The position numbers and the translations under genes were made by a program. A DNA stretch of 64,000 bases from Liolophura sinensis (lineage: Eukaryota; Mollusca; Polyplacophora; Chitonida; Chitonidae): assembly GCF_032854445.1 (NCBI RefSeq), contig NC_088306.1:12457386-12521385 (forward strand), written 5' to 3'. Below, piece after piece: positions 12,001 through 23,510 of this stretch. Below the pieces are notes generated by a model. That model had not been told where the DNA came from. It saw only the letters and a program-made list of their open reading frames with translations, and did not search any database. Positions within the stretch are counted from its first letter, which is position 1. The number at the start of each line of letters is the position of its first letter.

Positions 12001-14629
12001 TCTTTGTGAATCACGCATGCTAACATTTGGGAGTTGGTCACACGATTCACCACGATTAATGACAAACTTCCACAAGAAGATATAATACATATTTATGTAA
12101 GGATCTGACATTAATTATGCATTAATGTTATGTTTCATATTTTTGCAGGACTTAATTTGTAACGAAGACACTGTTACTAAAAACTGCACAGAGGAACATT
12201 GTGAATGTGTGCATATATTGCAAGTGAAGCTAAACGATCTAGTAGAAATCATTGTTGTGGACGAAGGCGTGACCTTCAATGCCAATCACCCGATACATTT
12301 GCATGGCCACGCCTATAGAGTGGTTGGAATGGACAGGGTGAGTTCTTATGCTTTTATACATCGAGACCATCGTAAGAAAAACAACAAAGATTTCTACCAC
12401 CAACCCTGCCTCGACCAGTGCGGGAGAAGTCATGTTAGGGAAGGGATAGGTTGGGTTGAGCGTGGTGGAGATCGTTGGTGAAGGGATAGGATGGGCGGTG
12501 CGGGGATTTGTGGTGCGGGGATAGGATATGGGGTGGGGGGTGTAGGTGGGAATTATTAGGGATGGTTGTAGCAAGTCAGATTTAACAATCTCACATTACC
12601 TATACCTCCTCCATCGTTGCCAAAATGCTGGTTTTAGCATTATTAGAGTCGTACATAACATGTCGGGTTTAAAGGAGCATCATCCTCTCTGTTTGTTCAT
12701 AAACTTGACTGCTGTCTTTAGTTAATGTCTCAATCGCCACGCGTATAACAGCCTTTTGCTGTGACGTTTTCAGCTGGGTGAGAGCACGTCCGTGGCAGAA
12801 GTGAGGCGCCTGGACGAGGCGGGTGAGTTAGCTAGGAACCTCTTATCTGCTCCCCGTAAGGACACCGTAACTGTGCCTGACGGAGGCTACACCATATTTA
12901 GGTTCCGAGCAAATAACCCAGGTGAGTGAGAGGCCTACAGCTGGCCTTGTCTGGTAAAACATGGTACAGGTCCATTTACTAATTAGCTTTTAATATTTGA
13001 CTGGGGTTTCAAGGCGTTCTCAATAATATTTCACATATACAACCGCAGTTAGCATTATGGTATGAAGAAAGCGAGCAGAGCCCTGTTGAAACCATGACAA
13101 ACAGCAGGCTGCAGGCTGCAGGCAGACCTTCCCACGTACGTCAGGAAAGCCACCATGAACTGGGCTTGAACTCATAGCATTCGTAGCGGTAATAGGCTCC
13201 TGGGTCATTGTGCAGTTCAAGCTGGACAGGCTGTTATCGATACACGTGCACGAAGTTCAGATAAATGAAACCTTTCGGCATTAAGTAATTTTTGCACGAC
13301 TTTTGGAAATGAAGCGCCGATTAAGACGGTAGGACTATTTGGTGATAAATTTCGGCTAACACTGTATGGGTCCTGAGTTAGCTCCCCTTAATGCCGTTGC
13401 ACAGAAAGAAGAAGTCCCTAGTTCACATCAAATACAAGTATTTATCCGCACGTGTACCTGTCTGGGCTTTTCTGTTATGCGTCAGCTTCATTCGGAAATT
13501 TGTGACATACCATTGAAACCAAATATCATAAAAACAAAAAAGCAAGAAAAACTTAATAATGTGCTGAAGATGGCGTTGTACCACGCTTAAGGACGATGGA
13601 CTGTCGCATGCATCTACAACTTATCAAACAGTGTTGAACCATTGCAAGCCTTTAGATTTGCATCGATATTCGTAGTTGTGAATTTCCGACAGCAGATTCA
13701 GGTGGCTTTGTGACGTGACGTGACGTGACGTGGAACAATGTCAACCGATTAAACGTATGAATTTGAATAGACTGCCCAAAGAATTTCTTTATTTAGAATC
13801 TTTATAACAGCTCGAGATATTGACATAATCGAAAGTAAGGATTTAAGAACAGCATATTATGTTTGATAAATAAGCAAAGTAACTCTGAACAAATTCATTT
13901 TGACGATCTCAAAAGTGCGACTTTAATTAAGTCATCCTCAGGTGCTGTGTGAGGCACGTTTTAGATATATATACATGTACACAGGTGTATACGATGTTGT
14001 TTTACGATGTGGTATTATATGTGGTTTTAGTGTCAGTGGGACAGACTTGGCAGAACAGACAACGATGACTGGATTACTGTGTAGAGTATAATATGACATG
14101 GCGGCATCAGTTAACAGTTAGTTGTCAGTAAAGTGGATCATAAAGGTCAATAATATGTTAAGAGCATATTACAGTTTTGTTATCGTACATTGTGACATGC
14201 GATTGGTTATACATGGATCTTGATAAATATATAAACACATATACATGCATTTTTATAAATATGAAAATACTTTGTGAAGGCATTTACGTTTGTGTGTAGG
14301 TCGAATTTATCACATTTAACTCTCGCTGTATACCAAGCGTTTTTCTTTCTCCAGGTTTCTGGCTGTTACACTGTCACATAGCGTTCCACGCTGAGATAGG
14401 AATGGCTGTGGTCATACAAACAGGGGAGAAGAAAGATCTGCCCAAAGTACCAGAAAACTTTCCAAGATGTGGTAACTACATCAACACGGGGAGACTCCAA
14501 GGCGAAGAGAATACAACGCCAAGCAAACCAGAGTGTCCTATGCCTAATGGGACAGAATCCTTCCAACATTTGGCTCCGTCCGTTTTTATTCTTGTGTGTA
14601 TACTGTATGTATATAGCCTTGTATTCTAG
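6094..14629 (+). CDS. Laccase-like multicopper oxidase A (exons 2-9; exon 1 outside window)
   Basis: Secreted or membrane-tethered copper oxidase that oxidises phenolic or diphenolic substrates and reduces O2 to water. Exons: 6094-6314, 8032-8198, 9088-9338, 9610-10034, 10570-10848, 12149-12337, 12774-12921, 14355-14629; all have GT-AG borders and matching phases. Copper motifs in order: HWHGIH (exon 3), [10 protein letters not shown] (exon 4), HPIHLHGH (exon 7), [12 protein letters not shown] (exon 9), so every T1/T2/T3 ligand is present and the T1 axial residue is Met. The N-terminal Cys-rich segment with [13 protein letters not shown] is typical of insect-type laccases. Exon 4 also has a His-rich loop (HHHHDDGD). 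The C-terminus is hydrophobic ([16 protein letters not shown]) right up to the stop, like a GPI signal or tail anchor. With an exon 1 like that of copy B the protein would be 680 residues. In insects such enzymes tan cuticle; in molluscs shell or pigment roles are proposed; the role here is inferred. Confidence 0.95.
7155..12394. other. Near-identical tract within the duplication, copy 1
   Basis: By eye I find two substitutions (around 9393 and 11206) and a poly-C length change (around 11484) against 46939-52176, while the flanks on both sides differ at 1-2% with indels. It covers laccase exons 3-7. Confidence 0.75.
11030..11900. repeat. CT-rich minisatellite (about 27-30 bp) in laccase A intron 6
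   Basis: About 30 imperfect units of the type AACCTTTCTCTCCCCAA followed by CATTTCCCTAAT/CTAGTG, with an internal poly-C run near 11484. Strong strand asymmetry (C/T on plus) makes long open frames on both strands; no sign that it is coding. It sits between the exon 6 donor and the exon 7 acceptor. Confidence 0.9.
12995..13245 (-). mobile_element. Old degenerate SINE family 1 in laccase A intron 8
   Basis: Recognisable SINE body in reverse (GGGTTTCAAGGCGTTCTCAA, TAGCATTATGGTATG, CTTCCCACGTACG, AACTGGGCTTGAACTCATAGC, GGCTCCTGGGTCATTG) with many changes and a small internal GCAGGCT duplication. Much older than the other copies. Confidence 0.7.
13710..13733. repeat. (GTGAC)n pentanucleotide run
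   Basis: GTGACGTGACGTGACGTGG, overlapping TGACGT (CRE-like) cores, in laccase A intron 8; the copy at about 53493-53518 has one unit more. Probably a simple repeat. Confidence 0.5.
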
Positions 14630-15244
14630 GTGTAAACAAAATGCAAATATTCCCCGAAAATGTTCTTGTCAGCAGTTCAGAATCTATCAGGATTTTATTT
14701 CTATTTTCATTTTCATAGTTTATATTAGTGTAACTAAATTGTTGACGGATGTGGGTCAGGCGAAGGCGGCAACGTCATGCCAAGTATTATGGGATATCTA
14801 GTATAGGACACGTCATGTCACGTATGATATATCGCCCAGTCCGCTGTTTGTTTCGCTCCATACGTCAATTTTTTTCGTGAAAATGTAAATTCCCACTTGA
14901 GAATCCAAATATTGTATTTGCGCCAGTCACGCTTGGCTGATTTCCAACTTGTATTAAACTAGTGGTTGCACCTCTCTTCTTGATACTGTAAAATCTCGGA
15001 TATTTCCTCTAGATGCGGTTTTAACCTTCTAGCTAAAAATTTAACTTAAACACATATCTTGACAATCCCTCACCTTACCCGCACTGTATTGTTAAAACAA
15101 GAGATTCCAAGAAAAAGTATACATTATATACAACATTAATGAGTTTATCGAGTTTGTCCAAGTATGTATATTTTTATATATGTATGTACAACTTTTGGTG
15201 ATTACCCATACATCTGATCAAATGTCCTTAAGTTAAGAAGGCTC

Positions 15245-15490
15245 ATGTTGAGAAATGCTTCTGTCTGGTGTGATATTGCGGTGCTCATTTACATAACAGA
15301 CAGCGTTGTGATATTGCGGTGCTCCTGTCTGTTACATTTGCCAAGCAGGCACCGTCGTGATATCGTAATGCTCCTGTCTGGTACATTCTCCAAGCAGACA
15401 CCATAGTGAAAATATATTGCGGTCCTCTTGTCTGGTGCATTCGCCAAGCAGACACCATCGTGATTTCTCGGTGCTCCTTGACATACTTTT
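15245..15490. repeat. About 49-bp tandem repeat
   Basis: Four to five units built from GTGATATTGCGGTGCTCCTG, TCTGGTACATT and GCCAAGCAGACACC. The copy at about 55035-55320 has one more unit. Confidence 0.85.
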
Positions 15491-15774
15491 GTGCTAGAAC
15501 AGGTATGAAATGCCATCAGGTAAAAATGGTAAAGCCGACTGGCTGACTGTAGTGGGAGGAGACTATTTTAAGTTGGACATTATCAAAATCGGCACAAATC
15601 CGAAAGTCTGATAGATAAGACTTTCTTTGTCTTTGATGGACTATTATTGGGTTTACGGTTTTAAATGGTGGCGCTTCCACTCTACAAATATGTCTCAAAG
15701 TAAAGTTGAAGAGATTTATATGTTTCTTTGACTAAATGTAATATTAAAATGTTTTCCTTTGTATTTTTCTGTAT

Positions 15775-16050
15775 CACACGGTATTATTATTATTATCACA
15801 CTGTTACTACCATTCTATCACACTGCATTATTACTATCAAACGATAACATAACACCTTATCATTCTTTCTATCACATTTTCTCACTGTAATATTACTATT
15901 ACATGAGCACACTATATATTATCATCACTATCACTGTATTACATTAAGACACTATCACACTGGGTTTTTTTTCATACTCAATAACACTATCGCCATTAGT
16001 ACTGTTGTATCACGTTTTCACACTGCATCCTTTTATTATCACACAGTGCT
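15775..16050. repeat. Low-complexity CACACTGTATTATTACTATCA-type repeats
   Basis: Irregular tandem CACACT/TATTATTAC/ATCACTATCA blocks of about 20-30 bp. Copy 2 (about 55610-55945) has about 65 bp more of the same type. Confidence 0.6.
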
Positions 16051-16589
16051 CAAGTAGTGTCATGAAAAGTGCTCATTTTACTGTTTGGTGGCTCTGGATA
16101 TGGTATTTTTGTGGTTTAATATTTGTGCATCCACAGAGGCTATACCAATCTTATTTAGACCGGAATATTTTCATAAACATATATACCCACAGATAAAGAT
16201 ACGATTTTGTACAGATTAGTTCTATTTATACAGCTTGAATATGGATAGGCATACGATTTTGTGCATATATCATATTTCATATATTGATATAAATGTGTTA
16301 CATTCAGATATGGGACATTTCAGTATTTCAGAAATCATAAGAAAACCATGCGATATTGTAGCCTACACATATATATGCGGACCAGAAAAGATTTCGTGGG
16401 ACATTTTGAAGTGCTATATAATAGTCATCGTTAAAATGACCATTTCCTGTCAACAGTAAAACTTCTTACTGTATAAATTCTGATTCATATAGGATGAAAT
16501 ACGTTTTACACATGCCTCGTGTCCGGTTGTTGGACAGACAAAATTGTACAATAGCCTTTTTGGCCTCACCGCAATCTGCCAGCTAGGTA

Positions 16590-16735
16590 TCGTATTGTTG
16601 TATGATATCTAAATATCGCAGTGATGTATGATATCTAAATATCGCAATTTTGTATATTTCAATATTGCAATGTTATGTGATATCGAGACATCGCAATGTT
16701 GTATGATATCGACACATCGTATCCTTGTAATTATC
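16590..16735. repeat. About 26-bp repeat of GTATGATATC / AAATATCGCA
   Basis: Four to five imperfect units in copy 1; about three at 56490-56575 in copy 2. Confidence 0.75.
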
Positions 16736-16982
16736 TAGATATCCCTTGAGCAACTTTTCCATCTGGTGGATGAATTCCTGTATGAACTTTTCCCATGCGA
16801 TCGGAGGGCCATTATTCTTCCTTTGATCGATTCTCACCTTGAGATTCACAGTAGCGTTTCTAATACTCGGTATACAGATTGTCCTTCGCCCTGCTTCACA
16901 CAGTAAGCTGAAAGATTTTAAAATGAAACTGCTATTTTACTTACGTAAATCTGCTCGAACAATACACGGTTTGGACCCCAGG

Positions 16983-17050
<68 letters not shown>
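16983..17050. repeat. (AT)n microsatellite
   Basis: About 34 AT dinucleotides, copy 1 only. Copy 2 has about 100 bp of unrelated sequence at this point (56832-56935). Confidence 0.95.
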
Positions 17051-17053
<3 letters not shown>

Positions 17054-17384
17054 TTCTTAAATCTATTTAATTTGATTATGTTACATTCCTCCAGGCACAT
17101 TTCTATTAATTTTCTTAAAGTTTTTACTGAATAAAATTACTTTGCACAACAATGTAGTTTCTGAACATTATTTTTGCTGACAGAAACTTTGCTATCAACT
17201 ACCATTAAGCATATGATATATAATATCTATCTATTACATATCTAGTACATTAATAGAGATAGAAGCCGAACAGAACACATGAGGTGAGCCTTAAATTTCT
17301 GCCATGGACAAGGAATTGATGGATTTCCCCGCTCTCGCGTTTTATGGCTGCCTTGGTGGCAATAAGCGGTCGGTGGCCACCGCT

Positions 17385-17690
17385 GTCTGCCACCAGTATT
17401 GGGGGAAGCGATCGTGGGTCCGCTGTCTGCCACCAGTATTGGGGGAAGCGATCGTGGGTCCGCTGTCTGCCCTAGTATTGGGGGAAGCGATCGTGGGTCC
17501 GCTGTCTGCCACCAGTATTGGGGGAGGCGATTGTGGGTCCGCTGTCTGCCACCAGTATTGGGGGAGGCGATCGTGGGTCAGCTGTCTGCCACCAATATTG
17601 GGGAGGCAATCGTGGGTCCGCTGTTTGCCACCAATATTGAGGGAGGCGATCGTGGGTTCGCTGTCTGCCACCATTATTGGAAGCATATTT
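17385..17690. repeat. 40-bp minisatellite
   Basis: About seven units of TATTGGGGGAAGCGATCG plus TGGGTCCGCTGTCTGCCACCAG. The unit is not divisible by three, so each frame reads across three different peptides; the several open frames here are by-products. Confidence 0.92.
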
Positions 17691-18834
17691 GTTCGTTAAT
17701 TTGTCAAATGTCCATGATTTGCCCTGGGAACTCCGGTCTCCTCCACATAGGACAATGAGTATGCCGTAAACAACAATTAATAAAAAACAAACTTTGTGCG
17801 CTCAAGAGAGCACAAACCTTGGCAACAGCCGGATACGCGATTTCTGTTTACAGATACCAGGACAATACTCGGCTAATCTCGCAATGGTGAGTAATGATTG
17901 AAAAAAAAAAATCCCTGGATGGGAATCCAGGTTCGCACCAAAATGTACGGTAATGGATTGTGTACAAATCTCATCCAACTCCCTTCATAACTTTTTACCT
18001 TAAGTTACCGACAGACAGAGGCAGACATACAAAGGCGAGACACGTAGTAGCTGAATACGCCAACTCTCCACGCATAATGCGTTACACTATTGTTTCTGCT
18101 AAAATATGCACTGTTGTGCGCATTTGTGGCATTTTGTCCGCTAAGTTCTGGTGAAAATGTAGTGCACTTGTTCACTTTTGTAGATCGATTTAAGAGAAAC
18201 AAATTCCACTGCCTATATGCATATACACGCATGCTCGTCTCTACCAGTGAACGCATGACCAACATAGACACAAAAGGTCACAGTCTGAATGTCCGACTGC
18301 CGCAATGCTCACTTCTCCTTGACAGAGCAATACCAAAATGCGAAGCTATAAATCGAAATTTTCTGATTTTTTCCATAGGATGGGCATTATCCGTGAGTAA
18401 ATACAGAGGGACAGTAACGTTGGAAATGTAATTCTGAGGTGACATCTCTATTAATATTTTTTCAAAAATAACAATATCAGTATACTGAACCAGTTTGCAT
18501 GTGCGTGTGATTATGAAATATTTGTCAGCTCTAATTTTACTTGGCGACATACTTCTAAAATTATGGCTGGAGACAGAACCTTGAGTGAAAGCAGTGTACA
18601 ATAGCTGGGACACCTGGGAAACCTTCAGACTTGTCTCTACACCTTTCTGGGAATGGATTTATGTGGTGTTACATAATCTAGATCAATTCACATATGCAAT
18701 ACATGTCGACAGTTGGAGATACGGCCAAAGAAAAACAGACAGTCCCCCTGCGTTAAGACCATAGTCAAACCGACGTGAGTTAAATACGAAGACGAGAACA
18801 CAACAACTAAATCACTGGACTCCCACAACCCTTA

Positions 18835-20270
18835 TTCTACGACAAGCTAGATCAGAAATCGCAAACAGAGTAAATGCCTGTTGTTATGACAAGCTAGATC
18901 AGACAAGAGATTGTAAACAGAGTAAATGCCTGTTGTTATGACAAGCTAGGTCACACAAGAAATCGAAAACAGAGTAAATGTCTGTTGTTATGACAAGATA
19001 GATCAGACAAGAGATCGCAAACGGAGTAAATGCCTGTTGTTATGACAAACTAGGTCACACAAGAGATCACAAACAGAGTAAATGCCTCTTGTTATGACAA
19101 GTTAGATCAGATAAGAGATCGTAAAAAGAGTAAATGCCTGTTGTTATGACAAACTAGATCAGACAAGAGATCGTAAACAGAGTAAATGTCTGTTGTTATG
19201 ACAAACTAGATCACACAAGAAATCGCAAACAGAGTAAATGCCTGTTGTTATGACAGATAGATGACACAAGAAATCCCAAACAGAGTAAATGCCTGTTGTT
19301 ATGACAAACTAGATCAGACAAGAGATCGCAAACAGAGTAAATGTCTGTTGTTATGACAAGCTAGATCAGACAAGAGATCGTAAACAGAGTAAATGCCTGT
19401 TGTTATGACAAACTAGATGACACAAGAAATCCCAAACAGAGTAAATGCCTCTTGTTATGACAGATAGATGACACAAGAAATCGCAAACAGAGTAAATGCC
19501 TCTTGTTTTGACAAGCTAGATCAGACACGAGATCGCAAACAGAGTAAATGCCTGTTGTTATGACAAACTATATCACACAAGAAATCGCAAACAGAGTAAA
19601 TGCCTGTTGTTATGACAAACTAGATCAGACAAGAGATCGCAAACAGAGTAAATGCCTGTTGTTATGACAAACTATATCACACAAGAAATCGCAAACAGAG
19701 TAGTGAGTGAGTGAGTGCTTGGGGTTTAACGTCGTACTCAACAATTTTTCAGTCATATGACGACGAAGGAATCATTAGGGTGCATGTACGTGTAATGTGC
19801 CTCCTTGTTGCAGGACGGATTTCCACCGCTCTTTTATTTAGTGCTGCTTCACTGAGACGACTTACCGAAGGCAAGTAAGCCGCCCCGCCCGAGCCATTAT
19901 ACTGATACGGGTCAACCAGTTGTTGCACTATCCCCTTCATGCTGAACGCCAAGCGAGGAAGTTACAACTTCCTCTTTTAAAGTCTTAGGTGTGACTCAAT
20001 CAAGGATTGATCCTGGATCTACCGGTCCCGAAGCGGACGCTCTACCAACTGGCAAACAGAGTAAATGCCTGTTGTTATGACAAACTAGATCAGACACGAA
20101 ATCGCAAACAGAGTAAATGCCTGTTGTTATGACAAACTATATCACACAAGAAATCGCAAACAGAGTAAATGTCTGTTGTTATGACAAGCTAGATCACACA
20201 AGAAATCGCAAACAGAGTAAATGCCTGTTGTTATGACAAGTTAGATCACACAAGAAATCGCAGAGTAAAT
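18835..20270. repeat. 52-bp minisatellite interrupted by a SINE
   Basis: About 20 units of GACAAGCTAGATCAGACAAG, AGATCGCAAACAGAGTAAAT and GCCTGTTGTTAT. Common variants are CTAG/ATAG, AGAGATC/AGAAATC and CCTGTTG/CCTCTTG. A 349-bp SINE splits it at 19703. Confidence 0.95.
19703..20051 (-). mobile_element. SINE family 2 (tRNA-derived), inserted in the 52-bp array
   Basis: Minus-strand SINE: the tail is (GTGA)n at the left; the right end, reversed, reads CAGTTGGTAGAGCGTCCGC like a tRNA A-box region, with a B-box-like GGATCAATCC further in. A 12-bp duplication GCAAACAGAGTA flanks it (19691-19702 and 20052-20063). Absent from copy 2, and close to intact, so it postdates the split of the two copies. 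Confidence 0.9.
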
Positions 20271-21134
20271 GCTTGTTTTGGTAGTTTTCTGTTGTGCATT
20301 ACAGCATGTGTGCCACAAATGATGATGCCTGGAAAACAACTCTAAAAATATGACACTGTCTTTTGTTCAATGGGGAGTTAAATTCGGTATCGTCACCGCT
20401 GCTCGGGTTTTACTCTCTGTTCTGTAGCCTTTTTATATTACGGTATTGATCCATGTACCTTGAGAATGGGACTTGTAGAGCGAAAACGGGCACTGGTTAC
20501 GGAAATCCTTAAAACGCATCTGTTACGGAAGTCCATGATTTCGCGCGAAGGAAACAAAAGCCTGAAATAACCTATGACATTAAAATCTAAGGGATACAAA
20601 TGGATTATTTCGTTGTTGATTCAACGGCATTTCGAGCTAAGGGTTACAATCTTCATAGTCTGTACATCACAAAGTTGCATGTATTCCTCTCTTAATGTTC
20701 ATTAAAACATGTTCATTATTCCGTTAGGCTCTCCAGTTCTCGGGTTCAACATCACGTGATATCGACATTTTATCCACATGAGCCAACTCGGACGACCACA
20801 GTTTTGACTAGCACGTTGAAATGTCCCAAAGAAACAAGTGTCATACTTGATGTCTTCATATGTCAACCATACGAACTCGGGGGGAGGGGGGGGGGCTGAA
20901 TATTTGGGTACATTTAAGGATGGGGAGTTTTGTAGCATTGGTAGCACTGACCCTAGATATCAGTGAAGGTCACATAGCGATATCGGAGGGCAAAAATGAC
21001 CACATAAGATGGGGTGAAGGTCATTTCACTGATTCCTTTCCCTAGGTGTCTGCAAGGTGAACTTTCCTTCTTTCCCTCGGGTATAAAGAAAACAGAATAT
21101 ATTCCAGATGTGATGACACGAGTCGACCGCCACT

Positions 21135-22198
21135 TTATCTTCCGTCCAAACTCGTCAGTGGTTCCCCGGACGGCGTAAAAAGTGACCAGTAAGATGGTGG
21201 TAGATCAATGTCCACGGTGTAAATTTCTGTGGCGTTTGGTTGGCAGTTCCCAGTTTCACAATGACCACGATTAGAGCTACAGTGACGTCGGCATAGGAAG
21301 AATACCATACATCCCATGAAAGCTACCAAAGTGAAAGACATTATTCCAACAGCAACCATCTTTGGCAGGATACCTGGAAGGTAAGCAGAAGAGATGGTAC
21401 AGAAGTTGGCGAACGGATGAAAGATAGTCTAATTTAAACTCAGACTTAAAGTCGGATTATACCATCGGTTTTACAAAACAGCAATCTCGGTAATTCGTGG
21501 GTCCCTGGTTATCGATCTGTCATAAAAAATACTGCGATTGGCCAGCACACCTGTAAGGGGTCTTACGTAGAGCTTTCGCGTAGGATGTATACCTTACATT
21601 TGTCATCTGTTACAACAAGACATCGTCAGGATATGACCGAAGTAATGTTGAATGCGACCAAAACGCAAGAACGCAAAGAGAATTTATGAATTTGAGATGT
21701 CTCAAGTCATAATTAACATCACCTAACTACAAAAGCCGTGGAAATCATATCATAAAACACATTCCTATTACAACACGATTATTGCTTGGGAATCGAAATG
21801 AAGTGAAATGTAACTTCTCTGTCAGAGTTCTGTATCCAATTTCCCCCACTTTCAAGTCTGCAGTCTCCAAAGGCGCAGTTGACGTTGAGCCACTGGCAGC
21901 TGTTATATGCCGTGAATTAAAAGTTGAGCGAGAACGAGTTTGTGGCATTGTACACAAGCTCAATGACAGACTTTCCAATTGTGTGTCATGGTTGGCTGAT
22001 TGCAGGTTAATTAGAGACCAGGTGCTGTAGTTTCGTGACATTTTAACTGACATGTTTTACATTTTGTACTAACAGCAAAATAAAAATTTGTACTTGCCTT
22101 CCATGGTGCTTTCTTGCCAACGTTATTTATCTCAACGTGGGTTGTCTGAAGACGAGGAAGCTCGGCTAGTGAGGCTGAATAGCCAGCCTTCATATCAC
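21135..22198 (-). CDS. Single-pass membrane protein with cytoplasmic PPSY motif (3' exons)
   Basis: I do not recognise the family. The last exon (21135-21373) encodes ILPK, a transmembrane segment (MVAVGIMSFTLVAFMGCMVF), a Cys-rich junction CRRHCSSNRGHCETGNC and a short tail with YTVDIDLPPSYWSLF, ending at SLDGR. PPSY is a PPxY-type WW-domain ligand. The preceding exon (22094-22198, acceptor TCAG, donor GTACAA) joins in frame and gives a juxtamembrane stretch PRLQTTHVEINNVGKKAPWK. A further exon ending at 22390 with donor GTGAGA is phase-compatible in copy 1, but its frame contains a stop in copy 2, so I leave it out. Upstream extracellular exons and the start are not identified. An open, highly conserved stretch at 21824-22034 lies in the intron. 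Confidence 0.6.
21824..22034 (-). other. Conserved open block, possible exon
   Basis: About 210 bp identical by eye between the two copies, open on both strands. On the minus strand, after a CAATCAG acceptor, it reads a Ser/Thr-rich segment (TQLESLSLSLCTMPQTRSRS and on), plausible as an extracellular exon of the PPSY gene. No good donor found. Confidence 0.25.
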
Positions 22199-22619
22199 CT
22201 GACATATATCAGACAACCTCAAGTATTCAACACATATCCGCATTTTTACTGATTTTTTCATCATTTTTTACTTTTAAAATTGTTTAAAAATCAAGCAATC
22301 TTTTAAAAATGTGTACACAAGAAAAATATCAAAAATATGTTTCATAAGTTAAAACAGGCTCAGGGGCCTTAGGCGCGCTTTTCTCTCACCTGAGATATAT
22401 CTGCTATGAGAATTGTCTATGTTGCAATTCGCCGCCTTTTCTGTCAATCTTACTCATCTCAGATTTAACGTTAATAGTGCAGCGGCAAGAGTTGTCTATA
22501 TATGATGGCGATGATTTACGTGCGAGATGCAACTTCAAGTTAAACATCCTTTCTTCAGGTTCGCATTCCCGTATCCCACCCATCATGCATAATGAGATTT
22601 CATAATTTATAATTACCAT

Positions 22620-23497
22620 CTAACACATTTTCTTTACTGACTGACCTTGAACTGCAGAGAACACCACATTATATCCGTATACGCCTCACAAAAGCTGACT
22701 TCAGTTAGTGTATTTCAAATGCAGCCATCACTAAGACGGATTTTTGTACACCTCATTCTTCTACAAATTCGCACATTTTTAGCTTCTATCTGGTTTGTCT
22801 CTAGCATGTCAGTCGTTTCCATTGCCTTTAGCAAAAACAGGGAACCTTGCTGGCTCAACTGGTAGAGTGTTGGAAGAAATTCTTTCCATGTATAACATAC
22901 CTTATATCGGATGAAAGGCAAGCGGTTTCAAGAGATTTTGCTATATGACCAGAACGAGCCGTAGACGTATTCTTACCACCTGGGCCTAGAGAACAACGGG
23001 AAAAAATTTCCCGCCTGAAAAGGCAAACACCGTGAGCACGATCACATCAAGCTCCCTCAGTGTGGTGTATGACGTCGCTCTCGTCGTTACAGATCACTTG
23101 CCCAGAGCAGAATGATCGACGCCCATGTCAGTGTAACATGTGAGATTGCATTAGGCTAAGTTTGAAATTAAAATAGGTCAAGTCTACTGGCATCCTTCTA
23201 CTCAGTTTTAAACATCACTCAGTACTTTTGATTGATTTATTTGATTGGGGCTTTACGCCGTCTAAGTAATAATAAGTTTTATAATATGCATACGCTATAA
23301 TACGTTGAAATATTTATTCGTTCGTGTCAGAGTACCCCTAGGGAAACGTTAGGTACCTTTTCCCCGCCATGTCATATCACATGTGTGTTATCTTCCTGCT
23401 ATGAGCGTGACGCGCAAGATGCTAACTGCTTGGGTGCTGTCGCTGTAATCCCACAATGAATTTACTGTTATAACCCTTGGCGCGTTACCACCTCTTC
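22620..23497. other. Non-coding stretch upstream of the PPSY gene exons
   Basis: No gene recognised. A SINE family 1 tail stub (ATTTATTTGATTGGGGCTTT) lies at 23228-23262. The sequence GGCTCAACTGGTAGAGTG near 22852 resembles a tRNA A box but has no convincing partner box. Confidence 0.5.
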
Positions 23498-23510
23498 TCT
23501 AACGTAGCTA

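Larger units (their letters stand above)
14630..21134. other. Intergenic region downstream of laccase A
   Basis: No coding region recognised. It holds five tandem-repeat blocks, an (AT)n run and one SINE, listed separately. The remaining sequence is AT-rich single-copy DNA shared with 54416-60832. Confidence 0.7.

Noticed and set aside
13710-13733. Tandem CRE (TGACGT) regulatory element
   Set aside because: Simple pentanucleotide run differing in unit number between copies, deep in intron 8; no independent support.
17304-17758. Several 110-160-codon frames on both strands over the 40-bp repeat
   Set aside because: A 40-bp unit shifts frame every repeat, so all frames stay open by repetition; products are artefacts of the repeat.
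22390-22434. Upstream exon of the PPSY gene
   Set aside because: Phase and donor fit in copy 1, but the same frame has a TGA right at the donor in copy 2 and the acceptor is weak.
22840-22935. tRNA-like GGCTCAACTGGTAGAGTG segment
   Set aside because: Only an A-box-like match; no B box at proper spacing or acceptor stem.
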